From Tupaia tana (lineage: Eukaryota > Chordata > Mammalia > Scandentia > Tupaiidae): a stretch of 64,000 bases of DNA. The notes beneath the pieces were generated by a model. That model saw nothing but the letters and a program-made list of their open reading frames with translations, had not been told where the DNA came from and made no database searches. The stretch is taken from positions 40,660,641 to 40,724,640 of the forward strand of contig JAKSZU010000011.1 of NCBI GenBank assembly GCA_026018925.1, read 5' to 3'. Numbering within the stretch: position 1 is the first letter of the stretch; every line of letters starts with the position of its first letter. The position numbers were made by a program, and so were the translations under genes. Of this stretch, positions 53,339 through 63,615 are shown one piece after another.

Positions 53339-54068
53339 CTACCCTCTCCTGCTACCATACCTGTCCATCCACTGGAGTCAAGTTGAAAAATACTACTAGA
53401 AACAATCTTTCCATCTGTTCTGCATTCCACATCAGGGCTCCCCAGCATGGCTAGGTAGCATGCCAGAGATTCATTAACTCCCACAGGAAGGCTTGTGAAA
53501 GTCATGTTCATCTACTTCTTTCTGTAAAACCAAACAGGTACCTTATCATTCTTGGGTGAAGATTATAGACGCAAACAGTCCCAGCAAGATGGACCACGGA
53601 GTCCAGGCTCTTTGAGGATTAGTCTTAAGGTGGACTCTCTTAAAGAGACACCACTGGTCCCAGCTGTCCTTGGTTAGCACCATCACTCCTAGTGCTTCTT
53701 TCTTCCTACACCACAAGGGCAATCCTGAATCAGCATGAGTTCCCAGCTACTTTTTTTAACTCCGAGCCTGATTCCTGAACCCTAATTCTTCCCAATACTT
53801 CCATTTTTCACCTGAGTCCTATTTGCCTAACCTTAAGGATTCCCTGCCTTTTCAGGCTGGATTTCACGCTTGGCATTGCTTAGTGGTCTCAGCTTCCTTA
53901 GTCAGCTGGAATTTACTCTTGGCTCTCAGACTCTCTTCTCCTGACTTCTCCAGGTATCCATCTGTCTATCTGACCTGAGCTACCTCAGCCCTCTGAACCC
54001 TACCCCAATGCCCTTCCAGATTCCTCACTTTCCTGCTAGATTGCCTGCACCCAAGCCATACCCCTGCA
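53339..54068. other. Unannotated C/T-rich unique sequence
   Basis: A 71-codon reverse frame has no domain. No repeat that I can name. Confidence 0.4.
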
Positions 54069-54070
54069 CC

Positions 54071-54147
54071 ACCACACACACACACATATACACATATGCA
54101 CTCATGCACACATGTGCGTGCACACACGCACACACACACATACACAC
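54071..54147 (+). repeat. (CA)n compound microsatellite
   Basis: CA/CATA/TGCA units, interrupted. Confidence 0.93.
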
Positions 54148-54149
54148 TG

Positions 54150-55020
54150 AGAGCTGCCTGCCTTGCAAATGCTCATTAACATTAAATGCCAAGTTTCAGG
54201 AATAACCAGCCTTCTTGGTTATAAGTAAATCAGAGATCGCAGCATTAATACAGTAATGGAAAGATAATGAAGGAATTTATTGTCCCTGAAAGACAATATC
54301 TGCCATACAAACCCCATGGGGTGTCTCCAGACAGTAAGAACAGCTCCAAGCCTCTAATTCCTCTGGCCCATAATTACCTCGGGAGGACAGTGACCCAGCA
54401 ATTCTCCCCATTATAAGTATATTTCCTTACAAAATGAACTGAGCTTTATTGAATTGCATTATTTTGATCACTGGAAATTGACATGTTGGGCTCATTAGCC
54501 AGGAAGTTGGATAGTTAATTTATGAGGTTTCTCAGAGTCTGTCCCAGACCACTCATTGAGGGAGCCTCCACAGCCCACAGTGAGATGGAAGGTACTCTTC
54601 CAGAGCTGCTGTATCTTACTCCCATTACAAATATAGTGAACAGAAACTTTTCTGGTGTCGATACTGCTCCTCACCCCTGCTCCCCCCGCCCCACCTGAAA
54701 ATGATTTTGCTTTGTTGCAACCAGGTACCCTTCAATGCCCAAATAGTCTTATTCTGCTCATTAGCACCATTTTTTGTTGAAAATGCTTCAACTGCTGAGA
54801 TGAAAAGACGATCTGAGTCTGTCCCTTTATCTTTAATATTTAAAACTGTTCACACAACCTTTTAAAAATCAAATATTGATGCTGCTACCTGTTGTTCTTC
54901 AAAGTGGAGCAATTATATTGCAGGCCCTTCACAATGAGCCTGCCTTTATTAGAAATGAGAACAGGGGATGTTAGGAAGACATTTTTTTCCCTCTCTGTGA
55001 TTTCCGCCCCCTTCCACCTG
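54150..55020. other. Repeat-free stretch, candidate conserved non-coding DNA
   Basis: About 870 bp without any transposon signature. It contains TAATTA-type and other homeodomain-like cores ('cccataattacctcgggagg' at 54368) and AT-rich blocks with low CpG. Function is inferred from texture only. Confidence 0.4.
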
Positions 55021-55368
55021 GGGTGGAAAGACGGGAAAGTGTTTGGCTCTTAAAGAAATGTGCTAAGGCAGCAGCCAGAAAGCACCTAGTGGGCAGGCTG
55101 GCAAGGGACACGGAGCTGCCAGGAGCATCCTCGGAGCAGATTCTGCAGAATGGTACTGCGCCCTTGGAGTTAGAGAGCCTCCCAGGCTCTCTGCCAGTTT
55201 GTCCACAGGGTGCCAGCTTCGCTCAACCTCTGCATCCTGGATTCCTAGGAACAGCAGTTCTAGGCACTAGGACGAGTCCACACTGCCCTCTAGTGACTAT
55301 GCCTGGAATCTACATGTATCATGCACCTTTAACTGCAATCAGCAGTATTTCACGGAGGACTTGCCTGT
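55021..55368. other. Unannotated sequence under a 146-codon frame
   Basis: The plus-strand frame 55023-55463 is the longest apart from repeat-derived frames. Its protein has no domain, signal or repeat that I recognise, is low in hydrophobic periodicity, and its end runs into an L2 relic. I do not call it a gene. Confidence 0.45.
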
Positions 55369-55369
55369 C

Positions 55370-55475
55370 AGGGACTGGGGATACTGAGAATAACAAGGCA
55401 CACAGCCTGTCATCCCGTTCCTCATTGTCCTCAGAAGGGGAAAATATGTGTGCAGATAATTAGAAAGCAATGTGT
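55370..55475 (-). mobile_element. L2 3' relic
   Basis: 'gggactggggatactgagaa', 'taacaaggcacacagcctgt' and 'gtgtgcagataattagaaag' match antisense L2 3' end. Confidence 0.55.
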
Positions 55476-55694
55476 ATGTGTTATTACACATGAGAAAGCT
55501 CAGAATACCATGGGAACACAGAGAAGGATCATCGGCAAGTCTGTGAGGTTTCAAAGGACTTTGCAGAAGTGGTTGCAAAGGACTTGAAGAGGTTTCCCAA
55601 GCAGAGTAGAAGGATATGAAGCTCAGAGTCTGATTTTGAAGAACCTGTTGTGCCACTGTGTGACTGTGGGTATGAGCAGTTCAGGGACAATTAT
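55476..55694. other. Unannotated sequence
   Basis: No feature recognised. Confidence 0.4.
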
Positions 55695-55709
55695 AAGAGT
55701 TTTGTTGAG

Positions 55710-55979
55710 GGACCAGCAGTTAGCGTAATGGCTATGTCGCTGGACCCCCACGTGGTCGACTGCGGTTCGCGTCCCGGACCTGGTGGCCTAAACTCACGCC
55801 GGGTGCGTGTGCGTGTGTGCCCAAGATCCTGAGAGGAGAATGGAGGAGAAGGGATTGTGGCATGGCCATCCCCCCTGGGGGGTGATTTCTCGCTTTCTAT
55901 CTCTGTCTCTCTCTGTCTGTCTGGCGAGCGCACGCTCCCTATAGCAAAAACCTCTCAAAAAAAAAAAAAAAAAAAAAAA
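55710..55979 (+). mobile_element. tRNA-derived SINE, young
   Basis: Head 'ggaccagcagttagcgtaat', B box GGTTCGCGTCC, body, CT block, A-tail of about 24. Flanked by the perfect 15-bp 'aagagttttgttgag' at 55695-55709 and 55980-55994. Confidence 0.97.
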
Positions 55980-55994
55980 AAGAGTTTTGTTGAG

Positions 55995-57298
55995 ATGCTG
56001 TGTATCATCCAGTTTTAAGATGTACATTTTCTTTTCATGTTTCGATGTCTCCTACAAACAATGGTTCATCATTTTATTTGCTGTAATTTTTTTTTCTTTT
56101 TATGGTGGGACATAAAATCAGGGTACATTTTACAGTCTATGGCGTCTAAGGTTTGAGAAAAAAAAAACAGTAAAGGCTTAGATTGGGCTGCAGCTGGGGG
56201 AGCAGTGAGGAGAGGTCAGTGGAGGGTAAGGGGACAGAATAAGATAAAGAAATGGTCATGAAGACAGAATGGAACTAATCATAGAGGCGTTAATGAAGAG
56301 GATTTTTACATTGTGGAACGGTTATATGTCAGAGCTAAAGATTTCTCTGTGGGGTCTGTGGTGAGGAAGAAAATGAAGAGAGAGTAGAGCAACTGGGAGA
56401 AACTAGTAAAAAACCGCTTCACTGTGAGCATTTTAAGTTCATTGGCAATAAAAGAGGTAGGAGTCCTTACCGTGAAATCACCTCACTGAGTAGAAACGCG
56501 AGGCTTCTCCATTGACTAAAAGGATAGGAGGGAGACAGGCAGGGGTGTGGAAACAGGGCTGATGACTTCTTGTAGACTCTGGGTTTATGACTATCTTCTG
56601 CCTCTCAGAATCAGGAGCACAGTTGTGCCTTTAATTGGCTGTAATTCATCTAGCGAACACGCTCTCCTGGTATCTGCTGGATCAATTGTACACATAACTT
56701 TAGAGTCACTCAATACTTTTGTCATGGATGAGATCGAAGGGTGCCATTTCTTTTCCTTGATGGATACCCAGGGAGCTGATTTTAAGATCCCTAGATAGCA
56801 ACAAAAAATTCCCGCCCCCACGACACACTCTACCGCCTTCCTTCAGCAGGCATTTACTATATTAAGGACACAAATTGGCTTATGTAACCACTGCTTTAAA
56901 GCCATGAAATGCAATATCAATTGCACAAAACTAAGCCACATACTTCTGAGATATCAGTTATTGCTGGATGTATCTTCTCACCCCGAAGGTGAAATTCTAG
57001 TGGGTGCTGTCAGCTACTTAATCATGTCATTGGGTTTTTCTCGGTTGTTAATTTTTAGATTTTATTCCTATTAGCCAATGGCTGGGGGAGGGGGAGACAG
57101 GAAGAGGGATGGAATGCAGTGGGGCTGGGCAGGAGATGGCCAATATGGAGGAGGCTTAAGAGTGGGAGCTTTCTCTGATATGGCAATGAGGCAGGTCTGT
57201 AGAATCCATGTTGTAGGGCAGAACATACCAGAAGGAAATGATTTCTTAGGAAAAGTGTCCTTTTCTCAAGTGATTTATTTTACGTTCTAGTGGAAAGA
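55995..57298. other. Unannotated unique sequence
   Basis: Frames of 70-83 codons without domains. 57080-57160 is G-rich. No repeat that I can name. Confidence 0.4.
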
Positions 57299-57299
57299 G

Positions 57300-57502
57300 T
57301 TGAACAGACATGCATTTAAGCTTTTCCTCCTTATCTTGTGTGCTGTGAGATCTGGGCGGGTCGGTCAGCCTCTCAGAGACCAGTGTTCCTTGTTCATAAC
57401 ACAGAGGAGTAGTACTTCCTGCCTCATAGGTTTCAGGTGGAAGTACACAGACGATCTATAGGAAACACTAATAGAGTTTGTCACACAGTAGGCATCAGGT
57501 CC
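57300..57502 (+). mobile_element. MIR relic
   Basis: 'tgtgctgtgagatctgggcg', 'ggtcggtcagcctctcagag' and 'ttgtcacacagtaggcatca' are sense MIR. Confidence 0.7.
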
Positions 57503-57509
57503 CCACCAT

Positions 57510-57830
57510 CACAGATGCTGATTTCTTCCCACCTGCTCCCAGTCCTGCCACTTTGCTCACTATTTAGTATATGTGCTGCCGAAGCGAGCACTGCTCATTT
57601 TTCAATCATGCCAGGAACACCGGACTTCAGTCCCTTCTGCCATTCCCCACGCATGCCTTGTATTTCCATTCCCAGTTTTTCACTGATGTTACTCTCTATT
57701 CTAGGGAGTCCCAGATGCCTACATCCTACCCATGCTTCAAGGCCCCGCCAGCCCTGGTAACCCTGGACAAAAGTCCTCTCTCTTCCTTAGAGTCAATGTA
57801 GCACTCCCTGTGCAGTTCTTGTGGCCTCTT
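57510..57830 (+). mobile_element. L2 relic
   Basis: 'cctgctcccagtcctgccac', 'catcctacccatgcttcaag' and 'gccccgccagccctggtaac' resemble sense L2. A 107-codon frame here is repeat-derived. Confidence 0.5.
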
Positions 57831-57841
57831 TCTCGTAAATG

Positions 57842-58012
57842 ATCTCCGACACATATAGCTCTGTGACCTGCTTGCCGTCACTGAGCCTCAGTTTCTTCAT
57901 CAAGTGGTGATGATAAACATATCTGCTTCCTGAGGTAGTGGCAAGGATTAAATTGCTACTGCACGTGCAGTGGCAGACATGTAAGAGCTACAGATGATTG
58001 TGATGTTGTTGG
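57842..58012 (+). mobile_element. MIR relic
   Basis: 'tagctctgtgacctgcttgc', 'cgtcactgagcctcagtttc', 'ttcatcaagtggtgatgata' are sense MIR. Confidence 0.85.
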
Positions 58013-58958
58013 TGTGCTATTAGTAGTAATAGCTCTAGATGTGACCTCTATCAGAAAACGTAATTTCCTTGGCTGTTGCTTCTAGAAAGGACACATGCTG
58101 TTTCTAGAAATTGGTGTCTTTTTCCATGGTCATGCCTCCCTTGTTAAGAATTGTAGCATAAGTGGCAGCCATGGTGGATTCAATAACAAGTGCATCGGGA
58201 GTAGGGTTCTGTTTGGATTTTGGTGTGGGTGATATTTATTTAACAGCTTAAAACATTAAACTTACTTCCAGGGCACAGCAACTGTTCATGACACTTGCAG
58301 AGCCACTGAGAAATGCAAAGTACGTGAACACTGGACAGCAATGTGAACTATCAAATGCACACTCATTAACTGAGAAGGCTAAGAGCTTTGATGAGTGTAG
58401 AATAAATGGCTGACCTTCAAGATGGGAACAAAGGCTGAGTAATCTTGAGAGGATGAAGCAGAAACGTAGAAACACCTGAGGATTCCTCTGTGATGCCCCA
58501 ACAAATACTCCTGTGAGCAAAAGAGTTCTCTCTTTTATGTCATCTAGCTTTTCCGTTTATTTAATGATTTTCAGATTCACCCCGCTTCCTAGGAGGAATA
58601 GTAGGAGGTTCATAATTTAGACAATGGAGCTCAGTATGTATTCCTTGTAGCTAGCACCTGGCCATGCATTACTGGGTTTCGACATCAGGAGATTCTGACT
58701 ACCAACCCAGGCAACTGTGGTTTGGCTGCTTCCATGTATGGGTGCCCCATAAAACTTGCAACATGATTCACAAATGATAAAACCGCAACAGATAGACGGC
58801 TATCTGTCTACGTGGATGGGAAACAGACGTAAGTTACTGATACTATATTCCTAATATACTCCAGGAGCATTTATGGCCCTCAAGAGCTAATATCTTCATC
58901 AGCTGCCCAGTTGGTCAAGTTTTTAATATAATCCTGCTTGCACGAGGGACAGAAGACT
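58013..58958. other. Unannotated unique sequence
   Basis: A 90-codon reverse frame (58248-58520) has no domain. No repeat that I can name. Confidence 0.4.
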
Positions 58959-59110
58959 GGCCAGGCTACACCGTCCGAGAGGGTAGCCACTAATCACATG
59001 TGACTACTGAGTATTTGAAATGTAGTGCATCCAAATCGGGATATGCTTCAAGTATAAACTATATATATTTAATTCCCTAGGCATATTCCTGGGGGATAGG
59101 AAAATATGTA

Positions 59111-59375
59111 GGGGCCAGCAGGTGGTATAGTGGTTAAGGTGCTGGACTTCCACATGATTGACCACGGTTCAAGTCCCAGACCTGGTGGCTTGAAAATCAA
59201 GCTAAGTATGTGTATCAACATGCCCAGAATCCCAAGAGGAGAATGGAGGAGAAGGGATTGTGGCATGGCCCTCACCCAGGGGTGGGGGGAGAGAGTGATT
59301 TCTCATTTTCTGTCTCTGTCGAGCATACTTGCCCTAGCATGAAAATCTCTCTAAAAGTAAAATAAAAAAGAAGAA
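59111..59375 (+). mobile_element. tRNA-derived SINE, older head type
   Basis: Head 'ggggccagcaggtggtatag', B box GGTTCAAGTCC, body, an enlarged G-rich joint 'ggggtggggggagagagtga', short CT block, A-rich tail. Confidence 0.93.
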
Positions 59376-59432
59376 TGTTAAACATATCATTAATAAAATT
59401 TGCATTAATTACATTGTCAAAATAAAATTTTG

Positions 59433-59600
59433 GAGGGTCAGCAGGTGGTGTGTTTGTTGAGGCGTTTGACTCCCATAGGGCCCACCATGGTTTGAGTCCC
59501 AAACCTGGTGAATTACTTTCTCCCTTTCCCTCTCTCTGTGTTTCTCTCTGGTGAGTGTGCATATCCTGTATTTAAATAATAATAATAATAATAAATTAAT
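59433..59600 (+). mobile_element. Short SINE subtype
   Basis: Head 'gagggtcagcaggtggtgtg', 'gtttgagtcccaaacctgg', then CT block 'tttccctctctctgtgtttc', an end 'gtgcatatcctgtattt' like the long subtype, and an (AAT)n tail. The body is absent. Confidence 0.9.
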
Positions 59601-59618
59601 TTAATTAAATAATTCTTT

Positions 59619-59882
59619 TTTTTTTTTTTGTAGAGGTTTTTGCTATAGGGTGTGTGCACTTGCCAGAAAGACAGAGAGAGACAGAGAGACAGAAAGCGAG
59701 AAATCACCCCCCAGGGGGGATGGCCACACCGCAATCCCTTCTCCTCTCAGGATCTTGGACACGCATGCAGATGCTCCTAGCAAGGAGTTTAAGTGAGTTT
59801 AAGCCACCAGGTCTAGGACTTGAACCACGGTCAACTATATGGGAGTTCAGCGACATAGCCATTATGCTAACTGCTGGTCCCT
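59619..59882 (-). mobile_element. tRNA-derived SINE with A-rich 5' extension
   Basis: Antisense full-length copy. It also carries an internal 'gagtttaagtgagtttaag' repeat and a deletion in the body. Between its head (ending 59882) and the right target-site copy lie 34 bases of TTTTC-type sequence. Flanks 'aattaaataattcttt' at 59603-59618 and 59917-59932 are identical, so the extension lies inside the inserted unit. Confidence 0.94.
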
Positions 59883-59913
<31 letters not shown>

Positions 59914-59989
59914 GAAAATTAAATAATTCTTTAAAAAAATAAATAAATGCATTTTTTGGTATATTGGGTTAAAGGAAATAAGGTGTTTT

Positions 59990-60241
59990 TTGTTTTCTTT
60001 AGGTTTTTACCATAGGGAAAATACGCTCACCAGAGAGAGAAAGACGGTGAGAGGGAAGACGAGAAATCACCCAGAACAGACGGCCAAGCTGCAATCCCTT
60101 CTCCTTCACATTCCTCCTGGGATCTTGGGCACACACGCACACATGTCCAACATGATTTTTAAGCCACCAGGTCTGGGACTTGAACCGTAGTCGGCCATGC
60201 AGGAGTCCAGCATCTTAACTACCACACCACCTGCTGGCCCC
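59990..60241 (-). mobile_element. tRNA-derived SINE, older
   Basis: Antisense copy: 'accatagggaaaatacgctc', body with mutated joint, head end 'ccaccacctgctggcccc'-like. Short tail only. Confidence 0.92.
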
Positions 60242-60362
60242 AGAAAATAACTTCTTAATGTTATTTTCACAACTCTGTTTTGATTTTTTTTTTTTAATGT
60301 GGTTACTAGACAATTTAAAATGATAGATGTAGCTTGACTTCTGTTTCTGTTGGACAGTCATT

Positions 60363-61003
60363 CCATTGGATAGGACCACCAGACCACAGCCCAGGTTGTA
60401 CCATTGGATGTAATTGTCTGCAGAGGACCTTAGTTCACTTAAGACATTTTATTTACTCTTAAAACTCATGCAATACAAAGGGGCAAAGAGGAAAGTGAGT
60501 CATGCACCACCACTCTTCCTTTTTCCTGGCTCCTTTCAGTCCTCCTCCTGAGGCCACCTCCTAGTATCTTGTATACTGTCCTAGAGACATCCAAGAGATG
60601 AGAGATGTTTCCCAGTGTCGCTACAGTCTCCACCACCCTCCGCCGTCACATTCCGGGCCTGCCCCACTTATCCACGCTACCTGCTGACCGCTGTGGGCTC
60701 TGAGTATGTCCTAGAGCACGGCCCCTCTTCGTGAGCGAGTCCACAAGTCCACAGGGGCCAGAACACTCTGGGAGATAAATGTTGAAGAATAAACTTGTGG
60801 ACAATGAAGTGACGAACAAGCAAAGGGCATTCCTATCTAATTATCCCTAAACATGTACTATTTCTAATTTATTCAAAACACTGGTGTTAAGGACCAGCAG
60901 ACCCAGCGACACCCACCTGGGGAATGTTAAGAAGGTGATCTATGTACTCCGCTTGCGTCCGTGTGCCCGTGTGTCCCACAGACTCTCCTTTAAAGGCATT
61001 TTC
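60363..61003. other. Unannotated sequence, locally CpG-containing
   Basis: 60615-60740 holds several CpGs ('accctccgccgtcacattcc') outside any SINE but is too small for a CpG island. No gene or named repeat. Confidence 0.4.
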
Positions 61004-61004
61004 C

Positions 61005-61088
61005 TCTTTGGAGATGAAATAACCAGAGACTGGGAGTTATTTGCCTAAAGCCCTGTGAATCAGGGATAGAATCAAATGATATTAAGCT
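61005..61088 (-). mobile_element. MIR scrap
   Basis: 'gagatgaaataaccagagac' and 'gggagttatttgcctaaagc' resemble antisense MIR. Confidence 0.4.
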
Positions 61089-61462
61089 AGAAATAACCTT
61101 CTAAGGCAAGTGTTAGTATGTTAATTAAAGCAGCCTAAACCTTGAATTTTCATAATTTAGGGGAAAATGGTGGTCTAAAAATGAATCAATGTATAGCCCA
61201 CTATACATATTTAAAAGAGCTTTAGTGCCATATCTTTACAATTATCAAAGCAATTCCTTAAGGCATACAGGAGGATGGGGAAAGGATGAAGAAAATTACT
61301 CTCTATGACTGTGTCTCCCCCTCTCGGCATGAGCGTCTGTTGCCTCACTTGGAGTGAACACTGAGGGGAAGGGGAAGGCAGCAGGTTCCTGGGTCCCACT
61401 TCAGACCCACTGGGTCAAGCTGGGGGCAGAGTATGATGCTCGAAGCAAACTCTTGTCTGGTT
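61089..61462. other. Unannotated unique sequence
   Basis: Frames of 62 and 68 codons lack domains. Confidence 0.4.
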
Positions 61463-61465
61463 TTG

Positions 61466-61548
61466 TTCAACAAATAAAATACAAGTATTGTTCAGGTGCT
61501 AGGGATACAACAGGAATTTCAAAAGACAAATTCAGTTATGTCTATATT
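61466..61548 (-). mobile_element. L2 3' scrap
   Basis: 'tattgttcaggtgctaggga' and 'tacaacaggaatttcaaaag' resemble antisense L2 3' end. Confidence 0.5.
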
Positions 61549-61667
61549 ATCCTTTCATAAATATTTTAAAGTATATTGTAGATTTATATTATGTTCATAT
61601 AGATCAAATAAGTATATTAAATATCTCTGCATACTAATTATTAAATATAAAAAAATATAGGAGGGTT

Positions 61668-62045
61668 CTTCAAAAAGTTCATGAAAAACACATATTATGA
61701 AAAAATAGGTAAGAATTTCAGTTGTTTTTTTTTTGTTTTTGTTTTTTTCTGAGAGGTTTTTGTTATAGGGCATGTGCGCTCACCAAAAAGACAAAGAGAC
61801 AGAGAGACAGAAAGTAAGAAATCACCGTGGGGATGGCCACACCACAATCCTTTCTCCTCCATTCTCCTTTAGGGATCCTGGGCATGCACACAAACGTGCC
61901 CAGCATGAGTTTAAGCCACCAGATCCAGGACTCGAACCACAGTCAACTACATGGGAGTCCAGTGATATAGCCATTGCGCCAACTGCTGGTCCCAAGAATT
62001 TCAACTTTTTGCACCAAAATAAATTTGAACCTTAATTCAAATTCT
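61668..62045 (-). mobile_element. MITE (35653 family), split by a SINE
   Basis: Left: 'gggttcttcaaaaagttcat', 'acacatattatgaaaaaata'. Right: 'tttttgcaccaaaataaatt'. Aligns with the reverse complement of 35653-35766; the right terminal repeat is decayed. Confidence 0.8.
61721..61993 (-). mobile_element. tRNA-derived SINE nested in a MITE
   Basis: Antisense full-length copy with T/G tail, 'gttatagggcatgtgcgctc', shortened joint 'cgtggggatggcc', head end 'gccaactgctggtccc'. Flanked by 'aagaatttca' at 61711-61720 and 61994-62003. Confidence 0.95.
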
Positions 62046-62160
62046 ATACAAGCCTTTTGACATCTCCTCATATAAATATATATTACATAGTATATACAAA
62101 ATAGAAATATATATTAAATAAATATATTTGATACATTTTTAAAAAATATACACACACACT
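62046..62160. repeat. AT-rich low-complexity tract
   Basis: ATATA/TAAATA-rich, ending in a short CA run. Confidence 0.7.
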
Positions 62161-62978
62161 GCAAAGGTGTGTCTTCAACCCAAGCTTGCTTTGGACTAAA
62201 GTGGGCTCTCAGTCCATGAAAGGAGCAGAGGAATAGGTGCTTCCATTGGGCCAATACTATGGTCAAACTGCTGGTGTCATCTTGGGTCCAGTTGCTCTAC
62301 GCAGTTGGCACAGGACTCCAGCCACTCACAAAGGAGTCAAAAAAAAAAAAAAAAAAATTGGATCTAGGCAACCAACAATGAGGGGCATGGAAAGAACTCT
62401 GCAGGCTCTCAAAGTGCAAGAGATGCTTTGCTTCCTAGCAAACTTGTAGTTTGCAAAGGAATCATTTGTTACTGGAAGAGTCAAGATTATCATAAACAGG
62501 CTCAGATTTTTAAAATAATGATCTAAGATTGATACAATAATAAACAGCACCTGTGATCATTTCATTTGGTGTTTCAGTATGGATTTCAAAATCCTAGTCT
62601 TTTCACAGAAGAGACGCAGACTGACTCAAATACACAAGAAAGAGATTTGGAGTAAACCTAGCATTGCTAAGGAAGGAACCTCTGTCTTCCCTGCAGGGTT
62701 GAGAGTGGTGGGTGGAAACTTGGAAGTACACCAACACTCCTACCTAACTCCGCGTATAGTATCAAAGAAGATTACTCCAGTTTGGTTCCATTTTCTTCTT
62801 TAACAGCCATTTCCTTCCCAACAGCCCAGCCCAAGAGCTCTTGATAGTTTCCTTCTGCTTTCTTTCAGAGCTGCATGGCCGAAATGCCTACTCCCAAAGC
62901 TCTACACCCTTTACCTCCATTCTCTCTTCTCAGCGTCAGTCTTTTCCATTCCTAAGCTGTACTTTGAAATCTACGTAG
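62161..62978. other. Mostly unique sequence with orphan poly(A)
   Basis: A19 at 62340-62358 follows 'actccagccactcacaaagg', possibly an unrecognised retroposed fragment from about 62225. A 74-codon frame at 62579 has no domain. Confidence 0.4.
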
Positions 62979-62980
62979 CA

Positions 62981-63217
62981 GGGCTGGCCAGTTGCCTGGT
63001 GCTTAAGGTGACTGAATACCACATGGCCGAGTCCCAGACCTGGTGGCATGAGAAACACACCATGTGTACCGTGTGTGCTCAAAATCCCCAAATAAGGAAG
63101 AAGTAGAGGAGAAGAGATTTCAGCATGACCATCTCCCATATGAGTGGCTCTCTCTCTCTTCTCTCTCTCTCTCTCTCTCTCATGAGTCCAAGCACTCTCT
63201 GGCAATTTTTTTTTTTT
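62981..63217 (+). mobile_element. tRNA-derived SINE, diverged, with head deletion
   Basis: Head 'gggctggccagttgcctggt', a deletion just before the B box ('ggccgagtcccagacctggt'), body, and an expanded (CT)n block ending 'ctctctggcaattttttttt'. Confidence 0.88.
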
Positions 63218-63478
63218 AAGAAAGCCATCTACACAGCATAAAATATGTAGATGGGCAATGAGAAGACCCCACTATCTAGAAATATGGTGTCATGTAAATG
63301 GTATGTCCAGATACCAGGCTGACTTTTCCTACTTTTCTATGGGTTATGGTGTTTGATACTCCAGGATTTGTAACTCTGACTCAGTAAGCTTATGTACCCC
63401 CAGGTAAAAGGCTTCCAAAAGTATGAAAGGAAGGGGGGACGTGCTGTATCAAACAAGGAAGGGAGCCGGTTGGTTGAT
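63218..63478. other. Unannotated sequence
   Basis: No feature recognised. Confidence 0.4.
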
Positions 63479-63479
63479 T

Positions 63480-63615
63480 TCTAGTCTTTGGTCTGACATG
63501 TACTTGAACAATCTTGAACAACTTGCTTAACCTCTCTGTGCTGTTTCCTGCTTTATAGAATAAGAGGTTGGGCTTGATTATATCTGAAGTCCTGTGAGCT
63601 CTGCAATCTACGTGG
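63480..63615 (+). mobile_element. MIR/MIR3 relic
   Basis: 'aacttgcttaacctctctgt', 'gctgtttcctgctttataga' and 'gaagtcctgtgagctctgca' are sense MIR3-like. Confidence 0.7.

Larger units (their letters stand above)
58965..60362 (+). mobile_element. hAT-type fossil broken by four SINEs
   Basis: Fragments: 58965-59110 ('accgtccgagagggtagcca', 'acatgtgactactgagtatt'), 59376-59432, 59933-59988 ('tatattgggttaaaggaaat') and 60242-60362 ('aatgtggttactagacaatt', 'ctgttggacagtc'). Together they reproduce the same element as 42553-43335, about 390 bp once SINEs are set aside. Confidence 0.75.

Noticed and set aside
55023-55463. 146-codon frame
   Set aside because: No recognisable domain, no exon or promoter context, and the last part falls in an L2 relic. 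A transcript or homologue search would be needed to revive it.
60615-60740. CpG-containing patch as a promoter island
   Set aside because: Too short, modest GC, and no exon downstream. CpG density in the window is otherwise explained by young SINEs.
60893-60912. 'ggaccagcagacccagcgac' resembling the SINE head
   Set aside because: Only about 20 bases with no continuing similarity; likely chance.
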